Shown here in pieces: positions 29,866 to 38,934 of a DNA stretch of 64,000 nt. Source of the stretch: JAVBNA01 sp031551875 (GTDB lineage: Bacteria; Bacillota; Clostridia; Oscillospirales; Acutalibacteraceae); NCBI GenBank assembly GCA_031551875.1, contig JAVBNA010000006.1, forward strand, positions 62,001-126,000. The letters are read 5' to 3'. Under the pieces are notes generated by a model. It worked only from the letters and a program-made list of their open reading frames with translations, was not told the DNA's origin and made no database searches. A program made the translations under genes and the position numbers. Each line of letters starts with the position of its first letter. The stretch's first letter is position 1.

Positions 29866-31743
29866 ATGAAGAGTGAAGGAATTAAAAGTCTGCTGCTTGG
29901 AAAACCATTGTCAAATGAACAGCTTAAGGGAGAGAAACTTTCAAGGCTGTGGGGATTGCCTGTTATGGCAAGCGATGCGGTTTCCTCTGTTGCTTATGCC
30001 GTGGAAGAAATTCTTTTGGCACTGGCTCCGATCGGATTATTAGCGGTGCATTATGTGGGGCTTGTCAGTTTACCGATTATTATTTTACTGCTGATTCTGG
30101 TTTTCTCTTACACACAGATCATCAATCATTATCCCAATGGCGGCGGTGCTTACGGTGTCTCCATGGAAAGCTTTGGCCGTCGGCCCGCACTGCTTGCGGC
30201 CGCATGCCTTATCATAGATTATATTATGACGGTGACGGTCAGCATTTCATCTTCTACGGCTGCGATTGTTGCCGCCTTCCCTGCGCTTTCCCCACATGCG
30301 GTTGTCATATCTCTGGTCTCTCTTGCGCTCATTACAGTGCTTAATCTGAGAGGCGCAAAGGAATCGTCAAAGATTTTCGGAATCCCCACATACGCCTTTA
30401 TTCTTTCTATGGTGATTCTGATTGTTACAGGACTGGTTCAGCTTATGTCCGGAAATCTTTCTGCGATTTCCTATTCAGCGGCCGATATATCCAGGTATCA
30501 GCAAGATGCAATTTCAGGAATGACGGTATTGCTTTTTCTGAAAGCATTTTCCTCAGGCTGCTCAGCGCTTACAGGAGTGGAAGCCGTCAGCAATGCAATT
30601 CCGAGCTTTAAGGAACCGTCGCAAAGAACGGCAAAGCATGTATTGTTTTTGCTGGGCGGCATTATTGTGCTTGTTTTCGGCGGAACGAGCGTACTCTCCG
30701 GTGTGCTGAAGGTGATTCCGACCGAAGGTACAACCGTTATTTCGCAAATGGCAAACGCAGTGTTCGGAAATGGTGTCATGTTTTATGTTTTGCAGTTTAC
30801 CACATCTTTGATTCTGCTGTTGGCTGCGAATACAGCCTATAACGGCTTGCCGGTGCTTCTTTCTATTCTTGCGAAGGATCGATATATGCCGCGCCAATTT
30901 TCGCAGCGGGGCACGAAGCTCAGTTTTTCAAATGGCATCTTGTTTATTTTGATTGTTGCAGCGATTCTGCTTATTGTCTTTAAGGCGGATACACACCGTT
31001 TGATTCCTTTTTATGCAGTAGGGGTTTTTGTTTCTTTTACGGTTTCACAAGCGGGAATGTTTGTAAAATGGATTAGATCCAAAGAAAAAGGATGGCAGCA
31101 TAAGTCAATTATAAACGGAGTCGGCGCACTGGTTACCTTTGTTGGCACCATCGTTGTTTTTGTTACGAAATTTTCTCACGGCGCATGGGCACTGGCAATC
31201 GTGATTCCCCTTGTCATGATTTTCATGTCCACAACACACAAGCACTATTTTATATTTGAAAAGGCCATTGCGGTTGAAGGTTTTGAGTATCAATATTCTG
31301 AAAGCAAAAGCCGCGACAAATTAGCGTGTGTCGTTTTGATTCACAATATGAACAAAGCGACGCTAAAAACTTTTGATTATGCAAAAGATATTTCCTCAGA
31401 TGTTACGGCACTGCACATTTCCACCACGCCCGCGCATACAGAAAAACTTCAGAAACAGTGGAAAGATCTGAAAATTGGCATACCGCTCACAGTCGTCTCC
31501 ACCTCTTTCCGTGACGTTCTTGCGCCGCTTGATGAATATATTTCAAAGCGTGAATCCGAGCTGAAAAAGGGTGAGAATTTAACGGTCATATTGACGAAAT
31601 TTGTGGGCAACGGTTGGCGCGATATAATCTTTCACAACCAAACCACCTTTTTTATTGCCAATAAGCTTGGAAAGCATAAAAATGTCGCAACGATCTTAGT
31701 CCCATATATATATAGCTGTAATGATGCAAGAAGAGAAAAATAA
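29866..31743 (+). CDS. KimA-like potassium importer (APC superfamily)
   Basis: 625 residues: about twelve membrane segments to residue 460, then a cytoplasmic C-terminal domain. PVMASDAVSSVAYAVEEIL, HYPNGGGAYGV, DYIMTVTVSISS, LNLRGAKESS and GVEAVSNAIPSFKEPSQ match the KimA/YdaO group of proton-coupled K+ importers rather than ordinary amino-acid permeases; the cytosolic domain also fits. Codon use is plainly more AT-rich than pgsA and malQ on either side, suggesting horizontal transfer. No c-di-AMP riboswitch fits in the 100 bp upstream. The ribosome site (AAAGAGA) is modest. Confidence 0.82.
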   Translation: MKSEGIKSLLLGKPLSNEQLKGEKLSRLWGLPVMASDAVSSVAYAVEEILLALAPIGLLAVHYVGLVSLPIIILLLILVFSYTQIINHYPNGGGAYGVSMESFGRRPALLAAACLIIDYIMTVTVSISSSTAAIVAAFPALSPHAVVISLVSLALITVLNLRGAKESSKIFGIPTYAFILSMVILIVTGLVQLMSGNLSAISYSAADISRYQQDAISGMTVLLFLKAFSSGCSALTGVEAVSNAIPSFKEPSQRTAKHVLFLLGGIIVLVFGGTSVLSGVLKVIPTEGTTVISQMANAVFGNGVMFYVLQFTTSLILLLAANTAYNGLPVLLSILAKDRYMPRQFSQRGTKLSFSNGILFILIVAAILLIVFKADTHRLIPFYAVGVFVSFTVSQAGMFVKWIRSKEKGWQHKSIINGVGALVTFVGTIVVFVTKFSHGAWALAIVIPLVMIFMSTTHKHYFIFEKAIAVEGFEYQYSESKSRDKLACVVLIHNMNKATLKTFDYAKDISSDVTALHISTTPAHTEKLQKQWKDLKIGIPLTVVSTSFRDVLAPLDEYISKRESELKKGENLTVILTKFVGNGWRDIIFHNQTTFFIANKLGKHKNVATILVPYIYSCNDARREK

Positions 31744-31773
31744 ATCGTCATCTAAAATATGAGCAGACGTGTA

Positions 31774-31803
31774 AAGGCCGGAAGAAAAAGTTCTTCCGGC
31801 CTT
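31774..31803 (+). terminator. Terminator-like hairpin after the KimA-like gene
   Basis: A perfect 13-bp stem (31774-31786 with 31791-31803) with an AAAG loop; the tail is TTCCTGAT rather than a clean T-run. Confidence 0.75.
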
Positions 31804-31871
31804 CCTGATCGCACGGCTCATTTAAGGCAGGGGCATTTTGTGCGCATTCAAAGAAAAAACCACATAAACGG

Positions 31872-31900
31872 TTGACGAATGGGGAAAAACCTGATTGAAT
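31872..31900 (+). promoter_or_regulatory. Possible malQ promoter
   Basis: TTGACG, 17 bp, TTGAAT; ends 42 bp before the malQ start. The -35 is good, the -10 weak. Confidence 0.4.
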
Positions 31901-31942
31901 AGAAGGAAATATGATTTGTTTGAAGTGAGGAAAAACACGTTC

Positions 31943-33442
31943 ATGAATAAAATGAGTTCAACCGGGGTGCCCGAAACAAAGCGCGCGGCGGGCGTCCTGC
32001 TGCACATCACAAGCCTGCCCGGCCCATACGGCGTGGGCACGCTGGGGGCAGAGGCACTGCGCTTTGCCGATTTTTTACAGGCGGCGGGGCAGCGCTGCTG
32101 GCAGGTGCTCCCCGTCGGTCCGACGGGGGAATGGCACTCCCCCTACCAGTCGCCTTCTGCCTTTGCGGGTAGCCCCCTTCTGATTGATCCGGAGCTGCTG
32201 TGCAGACAGGGCTTGCTGCGCCGGTCGGAGTGCGCCGCAGTCAGCGTTTCGGGAGAAAGTGCCGACTTTGACCGCGCGGAGGAGGGCGCATTCAAGCGGC
32301 TGCATGCTGCCTTTGCCCGTCACGACAAAGGGGGCGCGGCCTACCGTGCATTTTGCAAAGAGCAGGACTTCTGGCTGTCCGATTATGCGCTTTTTATGGC
32401 GCTCAAGGAACACTTTGGGGGCGCGCCGTGGAATACCTGGGAGGCGGGTGTCCGGCGGCGCGAGGCGGCGGCGCTGGCGCACTATCAGACGCTGCTGAAA
32501 GAGGAAACCGAATTCTGGAAGTTTGTGCAGTACCTCTTTTTTTTCCAGTGGTCGGACTTTAAAGAGTATGTAAACCAAAAGGGGCTCAGGCTGATCGGCG
32601 ACATTCCCCTCTATGTGTCGGGAGATAGCGTGGACACCTGGGTGAACCGCGCGTTGTTTCGCATGGATGAGGACGGAAATGCAAAGCTGGTGGGTGGGGT
32701 GCCGCCCGATGATTTTACCGAGGAGGGGCAGAACTGGAACGTGCCGGTCTATCACTGGGCACACATGGCCGAAGAGGGCTTTGCGTGGTGGAAGGCGCGC
32801 ATGGCGGCCGCCGCTGAGCGGTATGACATGGTGCGCATCGACCACTTTATCGGCATCGGGCGCTATTACGCCATTCCCGGTGAGGGAGCCCCGGCCTCGG
32901 CGGGCGTCTGGCGCAAGGGCCCCGGGATGAAGCTCATGCGCGCGATCGGGGAGGTGCTGCCATGGGAGAGGCTGATCGCGGAGGATTTGGGCGTCCCGCT
33001 GCCCGAAACGGAGATTCTGCTGCGGCGCACCGGGCTGCCGAGCATGAAAGTGCTTGAGTTTGCCTTTGACGGCGAGCCGGGCAACGCTCACCTGCCCCAC
33101 AACCTCCCGCCCAACTGCGCAGTGTACGGCGGCACCCACGACAACGAAACCGTCGGAGGCTTCCTGGCGCGGGATGCCGCCGCCCGGCGGGCAATCGCGC
33201 GCTATCTGGGACGTGCGTCCGGGCGTGCGGCGGTCTGGGACGTCATTCGCATGGGACTGGCCAGCGTGGCCGACCGGGCGGTGTTCCAGATGCAGGACTA
33301 CCTCGAGCTGGGCAATGAGGCGCGCATGAATACGCCGGGCACAATCGGCGGGCAAAACTGGCGGTGGAGGATGCGCGAGGACGCAGCGGATGCCCCCCTT
33401 GCGCAGCGGATGCGCGACATGGCGCGGCAATACGACCGGTGA
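31943..33442 (+). CDS. malQ: 4-alpha-glucanotransferase (amylomaltase)
   Basis: GH77 enzyme that disproportionates maltodextrins and glycogen-derived glucans. 499 residues with ITSLPGPYGVGTLG, RCWQVLPVGPTG, SPYQSPSAFAGSP, the acid region MVRIDHFIGIGRYYAIP, LIAEDLG and GTHDNET, all GH77 signatures, and normal bacterial length. ATG 31943 is chosen over an in-frame TTG at 31895 (lying in the promoter) as AGTGAGG precedes it; ATG 31952 is also possible. Single-gene transcript. Confidence 0.95.
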   Translation: MNKMSSTGVPETKRAAGVLLHITSLPGPYGVGTLGAEALRFADFLQAAGQRCWQVLPVGPTGEWHSPYQSPSAFAGSPLLIDPELLCRQGLLRRSECAAVSVSGESADFDRAEEGAFKRLHAAFARHDKGGAAYRAFCKEQDFWLSDYALFMALKEHFGGAPWNTWEAGVRRREAAALAHYQTLLKEETEFWKFVQYLFFFQWSDFKEYVNQKGLRLIGDIPLYVSGDSVDTWVNRALFRMDEDGNAKLVGGVPPDDFTEEGQNWNVPVYHWAHMAEEGFAWWKARMAAAAERYDMVRIDHFIGIGRYYAIPGEGAPASAGVWRKGPGMKLMRAIGEVLPWERLIAEDLGVPLPETEILLRRTGLPSMKVLEFAFDGEPGNAHLPHNLPPNCAVYGGTHDNETVGGFLARDAAARRAIARYLGRASGRAAVWDVIRMGLASVADRAVFQMQDYLELGNEARMNTPGTIGGQNWRWRMREDAADAPLAQRMRDMARQYDR

Positions 33443-33450
33443 CAGACAGG

Positions 33451-33487
33451 AAACACCCGCCCCGCAGTGCGTGCGGGGCGGGTGTTT
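33451..33487. terminator. Bidirectional hairpin between malQ and the anti-sigma gene
   Basis: 16-bp perfect stem (33451-33466 with 33472-33487), five-base loop, AAA/TTT ends on both sides; the genes converge here. Confidence 0.9.
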
Positions 33488-33496
33488 CGAAAGAAA

Positions 33497-34168
33497 TTAT
33501 TCCGTGTCTTTTCCATCGTTCAGATAGATAGAGTACCCCTCCTCGGCCAGCTTGGTGATCTCATTGGCGGTCAGATGACACAAGCTGGGCTCATCGGGGG
33601 AAAGGGAGATGACGTTGCCCTCAGAGTCACTGACGACATAATTCCCATCAATACGAGGAAAAACGGCGACACAAAAGAGAAAGTCGGGGTCGTCGGCGTT
33701 CGCCCGCATCTGCTCTTCGAGCGCGGGAGAAATGAAAGAGCCGCGGCCCTTTTCGCTTTTCGGCATATCAAACGTGTCCGCTTCGGGCGATGTGGATGCC
33801 ACAAGAATGTTTTCCTCCGCACTGCCCGCAAAAGCGGAAGCAGAGCCGACGTCCTTATAATTACCAAACTCCTGAGCGGCCTCGGGCGTGGAAGCCATCA
33901 TGGTTTCAAATTGTTCGTCCGCCGCCGGAGAGACATTTTGCGTCCGGCTCCAAAAGTGCAGGGCGATGCCGGCGCAGGCCACAAGCACCACACAGGCCGC
34001 CAGGGCGGGCGCAAGCCGGCGGAGGGTGAAAACCTTGGGCGTTTTACGCCCGCTTGCCTTACTGTCCTTTTGCGCATCCACCGCCGATTGTATGTCGCAG
34101 AAGGGACGCTTCTCATGCCGCTCAAGGGCGCCGCGCAGCGTGTCAAGGATTTTTTGTTCAGTTGTCAT
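33497..34168 (-). CDS. Membrane protein paired with an ECF sigma factor, probable anti-sigma factor
   Basis: 223 residues: a cytoplasmic N-terminal 48 residues (helical, charged), one membrane segment at about 51-70, and an extracytoplasmic acidic domain. It overlaps the sigma-factor gene by 11 bp downstream of it, the usual position of a single-pass anti-sigma factor. No zinc-binding HxxxCxxC motif is seen, so it is not a ZAS-type anti-sigma. Function is inferred from context and topology. Confidence 0.68.
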   Translation of the reverse strand: MTTEQKILDTLRGALERHEKRPFCDIQSAVDAQKDSKASGRKTPKVFTLRRLAPALAACVVLVACAGIALHFWSRTQNVSPAADEQFETMMASTPEAAQEFGNYKDVGSASAFAGSAEENILVASTSPEADTFDMPKSEKGRGSFISPALEEQMRANADDPDFLFCVAVFPRIDGNYVVSDSEGNVISLSPDEPSLCHLTANEITKLAEEGYSIYLNDGKDTE

Positions 34169-34715
34169 GCGGCGTTCCCTCCCTTCCGCGTTCGTCCATC
34201 AGACGGGACAGCTTTTTGATCGCCTGGGCATATTTCCAGCGCACCGTCGCCGCCGGACGCTGTACAATGAGCGCAATCTCGTCGTGCTTGAGACCGGAGG
34301 CGTGCAGCAGTACGATCTGCCGGTCGTTATCGCCCAGCGTTTCCAGTGCGCTTTTGAGCAGGATGCGCTCAAGCTGCCGATCGTCAAAGGTGTCGCCGTC
34401 CGAAAGCGCCGATTCGGGCAAGAGGTCAATGTCGGCGAAGCGGCGGTTCTTTTTATAAGCGGCGAGCGCCAAATTGCGGGCAATTTTAAGCACCCACGCC
34501 TTGCCAAGGCCGCGCGGCGAGAAGCCCGCCCCGGCCGTGCAGATTTTGACAAAGGTCTCCTGTGTAATGTCCTGCGCGGTGGCGGCGTTGCGCACGATGG
34601 ACAGCGCCAGTGCGTAGACGCTGCCCTCCAGGGCGTTGTACAGCGTCTCCAGCGCCTCCATATCGCCCTTACAGGCTTTGAGAATCAGCCGATCCAGATC
34701 CAGAATGTCCGGCAT
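34158..34715 (-). CDS. ECF-type RNA polymerase sigma factor
   Basis: 185 residues: region 2 (about 22-85) with YALALSIVRNAATAQDITQETFVKI and region 4 (about 125-175) with LLHASGLKHDEIALIVQRPAATVRWKYAQAIKKL. ATG 34715 has GGAGGGAA upstream and is preferred to an in-frame start 57 bp further up. It is the first gene of a two-gene operon with its probable anti-sigma partner. Target promoters are unknown. Confidence 0.9.
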   Translation of the reverse strand: MPDILDLDRLILKACKGDMEALETLYNALEGSVYALALSIVRNAATAQDITQETFVKICTAGAGFSPRGLGKAWVLKIARNLALAAYKKNRRFADIDLLPESALSDGDTFDDRQLERILLKSALETLGDNDRQIVLLHASGLKHDEIALIVQRPAATVRWKYAQAIKKLSRLMDERGREGTPHDN

Positions 34716-34877
34716 TCGCCGTTCCCTCCTGTCATTTGTATAATCTCTGTCCGGTGCATTTTGTTGGGACAATTTTTATGATACCATAATTTTGACAACA
34801 TTTACAGGGGTCCGGGCGGATATTTGCACACTTTTTGCGAAAGAATAATCACATATCGCATGAAGGGAAGACATAAT

Positions 34878-35240
34878 ATGTTTTTGGAGTACCTCAAATG
34901 CTTTGTGGTGGGCGGGCTGATCTGCGTGGTCGGACAGGTGTTCATCAATTGGACCAAGCTGACGCCGGCGCGCATTCTGGTGCTTTTTGTGTCGGCGGGC
35001 GTGGTGCTGACCGGGCTAGGGCTGTATGAGCCGCTGGTCAAGTTCGCGGGGGGCGGCGCGACCGTGCCGCTGACCGGCTTCGGGTATGCGCTTGCCAAGG
35101 GCGTGGAAAAGGGCGTCGCGGAAAACGGATTGCTCGGCGTGCTGACCGGCGGGATTACCGCCACGGCGGGGGGGATCGCCGCCGCCGTGTTCTTCGGCTA
35201 TCTCGCCGCACTGCTGTTTCAGTCCAAGGACAAATCATAA
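34878..35240 (+). CDS. spoVAE: Stage V sporulation protein AE
   Basis: Component of the SpoVA channel that moves dipicolinic acid into the spore. The 120-residue membrane protein has GGLICVVGQVFI, WTKLTPARILVLFV, GLYEPLVKFAGGGATVPLTGFGYALAKGV and GLLGVLTGGITATAGG, which match SpoVAE (AEb) almost throughout. ATG 34878 has AAGGGAAG upstream and is the family start. spoVAC and spoVAD, its usual neighbours, are not adjacent. A sigma-G promoter was sought upstream but none was convincing. Evidence for endospore formation. Confidence 0.95.
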   Translation: MFLEYLKCFVVGGLICVVGQVFINWTKLTPARILVLFVSAGVVLTGLGLYEPLVKFAGGGATVPLTGFGYALAKGVEKGVAENGLLGVLTGGITATAGGIAAAVFFGYLAALLFQSKDKS

Positions 35241-35247
35241 CCACACA

Positions 35248-35285
35248 AAACAAAGGGAGCGCCCGGCCGGGCGCTCCCTTTGTTT
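35248..35285. terminator. 38-bp perfect palindrome terminator (bidirectional)
   Basis: 35248-35266 is the exact reverse complement of 35267-35285, flanked by AAA and TTT. It separates spoVAE from the converging DUF4340 gene and overlaps that gene's stop codon. Confidence 0.92.
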
Positions 35286-36762
35286 ACGGCATCGGCAGAA
35301 CTTCAAGATCCGCCGCGCATTTTTCCGTGTCCTCTTTGAGCTTGCGCACATAGTCCCCGCGCACGGTAACATAGCAGTCCTCGTCGCCGTATACCACGTT
35401 GTACCGGCGCTCCCCCGCAGGGTAAAAACGCACCACCGCGTCGGGGGCGCTGAGCGCCTTCCGGAAGCGCACCTTGACGGTGAGCTCGGGCGAGCCGCTG
35501 ACCGGGGTGCCGGGCATGCCCTCGCTGCGCACCGACGCAATCACGCCGAAAAAAATCTCGAAATTGGTCAGCGTCAGCGTCTTGTCCTTCGCATAGGCTT
35601 TGCCCTCCTGTCCGGGGATCACTTCGCCGTCGGAATTCTTCCGGGGCGGGGTGTAGGAAAACTCGGTGGTTTTGCCGTCGAAGGTCACCGACACGCCCTC
35701 GATATCCTCAAGGGCAAAAGGACGGGCGAGCGAGGCGGTTTTGCTGTAGAAGTCGCCGTCTGTCCAGGCCGACACCGCGCTTTCTGTGACCTCAAAAATT
35801 GGGGATGCCACCGCCGGGGTGTCCAGCCGCCGGACAAAGTAGCCGCCGTCTGCCTTTTTGCCCGCAGCGAGGGTGTAGGAGACGCCGTTTGCCTTGAACG
35901 AAACCGTGGCGGCGGGGGCGTCAAGACCATAGCTCCTCAGGTCGTCCTGCGTGACAGGGGCCGCGACCGCGCGGTCGGCAGTCAGGTCGAAGAGCTGCGT
36001 CTTGAGCAGCGTCCAGCCCTCATCGGCGCAGCCCGCCCGGATGGGCGCCTCCATCACGGCCTCACAGGCGGAGAAGGGCGCGGCGGGCTTTTCAAACTGC
36101 GGGTTTTCTTTGATTGTGACGGGGGACGCCCAGTTGGTTCCTTCGATACGGACGGAGGTCAGGCGTCTGCCGTCGTCGACCTCCTCCCCCGCCTCGGCGG
36201 GGACGTTGACCAGCGTCAGGTCGAGGTAGCCGAGCGGGGTGCCCCGCAGACGCTCGTCCAGCGCCGCGGTGTATACATGGGGATCGGTAGAAAGCTTAAC
36301 ATAGCAGAGGCTCTCCTGTCCAGGCACGGCAGAACCCACCAACAGGGTTTCCGCACTGCCGTCTGTATAGGAAATAATGAGTGATTGACTTGGATCGGCC
36401 AGACCGTAGTCTGCCGTATTCTCAGGGACGCCCAAATCGCGTGCCGCCGTAAGGTCATAGGCGGTTTTCATCGCACTTTCGACAAAGCCCTCATACATCG
36501 CAAAGACTTCCATGCCCTCAATCGCAAAGCCGCTTGTTTTATTTGGGTCAGGGATAAAGGCATAGCTGCCCTGCTCATTTTGGACGTCAATGCGGGCGAT
36601 TTGGGCGGGATCGCTGTGCAGGAGTAAAAGCTGGGACTCCTCTCCGGAGGGAGACGTGGCGGGATCCTCGGACGGGACAAGCATCGTGAGCAGGGTATAA
36701 ATGCCAATGAGGACGAGCAAAAAGGCAAAAAATGCCAGGATGGGAAGCCATATCTTTTTCAC
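35284..36762 (-). CDS. DUF4340 protein of a Gld-like ABC system
   Basis: 492 residues: one N-terminal membrane anchor (about 5-28), then a long extracytoplasmic region built of two repeated beta-rich units, the DUF4340 type usually encoded next to GldG-like proteins. It begins with GTG at 36762, overlapping the GldG stop (TAGTG), with AGGAGG 11 nt upstream inside the GldG gene. Last gene of the four-gene ABC operon. Molecular role is unknown. Confidence 0.82.
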   Translation of the reverse strand: MKKIWLPILAFFAFLLVLIGIYTLLTMLVPSEDPATSPSGEESQLLLLHSDPAQIARIDVQNEQGSYAFIPDPNKTSGFAIEGMEVFAMYEGFVESAMKTAYDLTAARDLGVPENTADYGLADPSQSLIISYTDGSAETLLVGSAVPGQESLCYVKLSTDPHVYTAALDERLRGTPLGYLDLTLVNVPAEAGEEVDDGRRLTSVRIEGTNWASPVTIKENPQFEKPAAPFSACEAVMEAPIRAGCADEGWTLLKTQLFDLTADRAVAAPVTQDDLRSYGLDAPAATVSFKANGVSYTLAAGKKADGGYFVRRLDTPAVASPIFEVTESAVSAWTDGDFYSKTASLARPFALEDIEGVSVTFDGKTTEFSYTPPRKNSDGEVIPGQEGKAYAKDKTLTLTNFEIFFGVIASVRSEGMPGTPVSGSPELTVKVRFRKALSAPDAVVRFYPAGERRYNVVYGDEDCYVTVRGDYVRKLKEDTEKCAADLEVLPMP

Positions 36763-38210
36763 TAGAGATGCCGCCTCCTCAGAAAGACTGCCAGTCCGGC
36801 GAGCAGGATCGCGAGGGGCACCGCCACCGAAAAAAGAATCAGGCCGACCACCGTCCCGGTCGTGGTGCTCACACCGATCAGGTCGTACTGCACCAGCGTG
36901 GTGGGCAGGATATTGACGGGATTGTCGGCCTCCTCCGCGCCGGTTGCCTCCCGGAAGAGGCTCAGCGTGACGTCCAGGTTGGACACCGAGGAGGAGGTCA
37001 GCAGGGCGGAGGAGAAGAAGATCGACGAGCCGGACACCGTGACCGAGGAGGTACTCGGTTCGGTGTTGCCTCCGGAGGCGCGCGCGCTCATGAGCAGGAC
37101 ATTTTGCATCGCGCCCTGTGCGCCCGCCGGGTCAAAGGTGTCGTCGCTGAGCGGTGCGGCCACCGCCGTGTTGTCATAGGTGGTGACAAGGGGGAAAACC
37201 GTGACGCCCTGCGGCGCCGCCGGGGTGGTCAGTGCACGTGACGCCAGGGTCAGACAGGGGGACTGTAACCCCTCCAGCGGCGCCCAGTCGGAGTTAACCG
37301 CGCCGAATAGGTTGAGCGGGGAGCCGCCCTGCGTTTTCTGCGCGTCGGTCTCGTAGAGCACGTCGGTGTCCACGGCGATGCCCCAATCCTTGAGAAAAAG
37401 GGAAAGGTTCGGCGTCTCGGGCTGGCTTGCGTCAAAGGTGATGAGCAGGTGCTTGCCCAGGCGCTGCCCGTTTTCGAGATAGCTGTCCAGCTTTTGAATT
37501 TCTGGCTGCGTCAGGTCGTTGACGGGAGAGGCGATCACCAGCATATCGGTCAGCGCGAGTACATCGTCCGAGATCAGGTTTACATCGCGGCATTCAAAGC
37601 CGTTTAAGCTCAGGGCGTTTTTGAGTCCCGTGACGTCGGCCTGCTCATCATGCCCTGTGACAAAGCCGATGAGGGGCAGCTTGTCCGAGTTGACCGCCAT
37701 GACCGCGGTGGTCATGAGCACCTCCGCTTCGGACGAAACTACGCCGGTACTCTCATCGGTGGAGAGCATGCTCTCCTGGCCTAAAAAGCGGTAGCGCTTG
37801 TCGCTGCGCACAATGACGTCGGCCTCCATCAGCTTGAGGTCGGGGTATTTCGCGGCGAAGGTTGGATCCTTTTCTATGTCCACATAGCGGAAGGTGATCA
37901 GGCTGTTGACCGCCGCATACCGGGCGGCCAGCGCCGGAATCTGAGCGAGCCCCTCACCGGCGAAGGCATCCTCGGCGCCGATGAGCAGGATCTCAGTGGG
38001 CAGTGTGACCGCGTTGGCGACCTGGATCGACTCCTTTTTGAGGCTGTAGGATTTGTCGGCGGTCATGTCGAGCGCCAGAGAGGGAAATTTGTCCTCCAGC
38101 ATGCTGAAAATCACGTTGATCACCACGACAACGGCGACAAACAGCACGGTCATGACCGTGGCGGCCGTGCCGCGCGCGAGGCGGTTTACCGATTTCTTTT
38201 CTGTATTCAT
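36762..38210 (-). CDS. GldG-like ABC-transporter auxiliary protein
   Basis: 482 residues: membrane segment about 15-38, a large extracytoplasmic domain resembling the ABC-type uncharacterised transport auxiliary family (GldG), and a C-terminal membrane segment (about 450-475) followed by LRRRHL. ATG 38210 is used because AGGAGG lies 10 nt upstream; a GTG 9 bp earlier is too close to that site. It lies 14 bp after the permease gene and overlaps DUF4340. Confidence 0.83.
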   Translation of the reverse strand: MNTEKKSVNRLARGTAATVMTVLFVAVVVVINVIFSMLEDKFPSLALDMTADKSYSLKKESIQVANAVTLPTEILLIGAEDAFAGEGLAQIPALAARYAAVNSLITFRYVDIEKDPTFAAKYPDLKLMEADVIVRSDKRYRFLGQESMLSTDESTGVVSSEAEVLMTTAVMAVNSDKLPLIGFVTGHDEQADVTGLKNALSLNGFECRDVNLISDDVLALTDMLVIASPVNDLTQPEIQKLDSYLENGQRLGKHLLITFDASQPETPNLSLFLKDWGIAVDTDVLYETDAQKTQGGSPLNLFGAVNSDWAPLEGLQSPCLTLASRALTTPAAPQGVTVFPLVTTYDNTAVAAPLSDDTFDPAGAQGAMQNVLLMSARASGGNTEPSTSSVTVSGSSIFFSSALLTSSSVSNLDVTLSLFREATGAEEADNPVNILPTTLVQYDLIGVSTTTGTVVGLILFSVAVPLAILLAGLAVFLRRRHL

Positions 38211-38224
38211 CGTTTGCACGCCTC

Positions 38225-38932
38225 CTAACTCCAGCGCCGCTTTTCGAGCACGCGCACGGTCAGAAAGACAAAGACCGACGCCACGCTCAAAAAGAACACC
38301 GCGCCCGACAGGCTGAACCGCCCATCGGCAAACTCATAATACCGGCTCTGGAAGGAAATCCACGCGACCACCCTGCCCACGGCGGGGCTTTGAATCATGG
38401 CGGTGACCGAATCGATCAGCATGAGAAACAACCCGACGCCCAGCGTCGAAAAGGCCGCGACCACCTGGCTTTCGGTCAGCGACGAGAGAAAGATCCCGAT
38501 CGCGATGTAGGCGAGGGCGTAGAGCAGCGACGCTATGATGTTGCCGATCACGATCGTCCAGTTCATGGAGGCGGTGAAAAAGGACAGCGTGGCCGCGTGC
38601 ACAAGCGTCGCGGACACCGAAAGAGCATAGACGCCCCAGGCCGCCAGCAGCTTGCCGGTCACAAGGCCGGTCAGGCTGACCGGCGCGGTGAGCAGCGCCT
38701 GGTCGGTTTTGAGCTTCTTGTCCTCGCTGAGCGACCGCATGGTCAGCACCGGGATGAGCAGCATGCTGAAAATAAAGATGTACTGATAGGTCATGGTAAA
38801 CACGGAGGAGGACTGCCATCCGAAGGTGGTGTAGGTGCAGATGCCTGCGGTCAGAAGGATGATGCACAGAAAGACATAGCCGATGGGGGAGAGAAAGAGG
38901 GATTTAAACTCCCTCCTGAAAATCGCGCGCAT
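38225..38932 (-). CDS. ABC transporter permease (GldF-like)
   Basis: 235 residues with six hydrophobic segments beginning MRAIFRREFKSLFLSPIGYVF, the typical start of ABC-2 type permeases of the GldF/NosY group. ATG 38932 is preceded by AAAGGAGGT; the longer open frame lies inside the ATPase gene. Two bases separate it from the ATPase stop, implying strict co-translation. Confidence 0.88.
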   Translation of the reverse strand: MRAIFRREFKSLFLSPIGYVFLCIILLTAGICTYTTFGWQSSSVFTMTYQYIFIFSMLLIPVLTMRSLSEDKKLKTDQALLTAPVSLTGLVTGKLLAAWGVYALSVSATLVHAATLSFFTASMNWTIVIGNIIASLLYALAYIAIGIFLSSLTESQVVAAFSTLGVGLFLMLIDSVTAMIQSPAVGRVVAWISFQSRYYEFADGRFSLSGAVFFLSVASVFVFLTVRVLEKRRWS

Positions 38933-38934
38933 GG

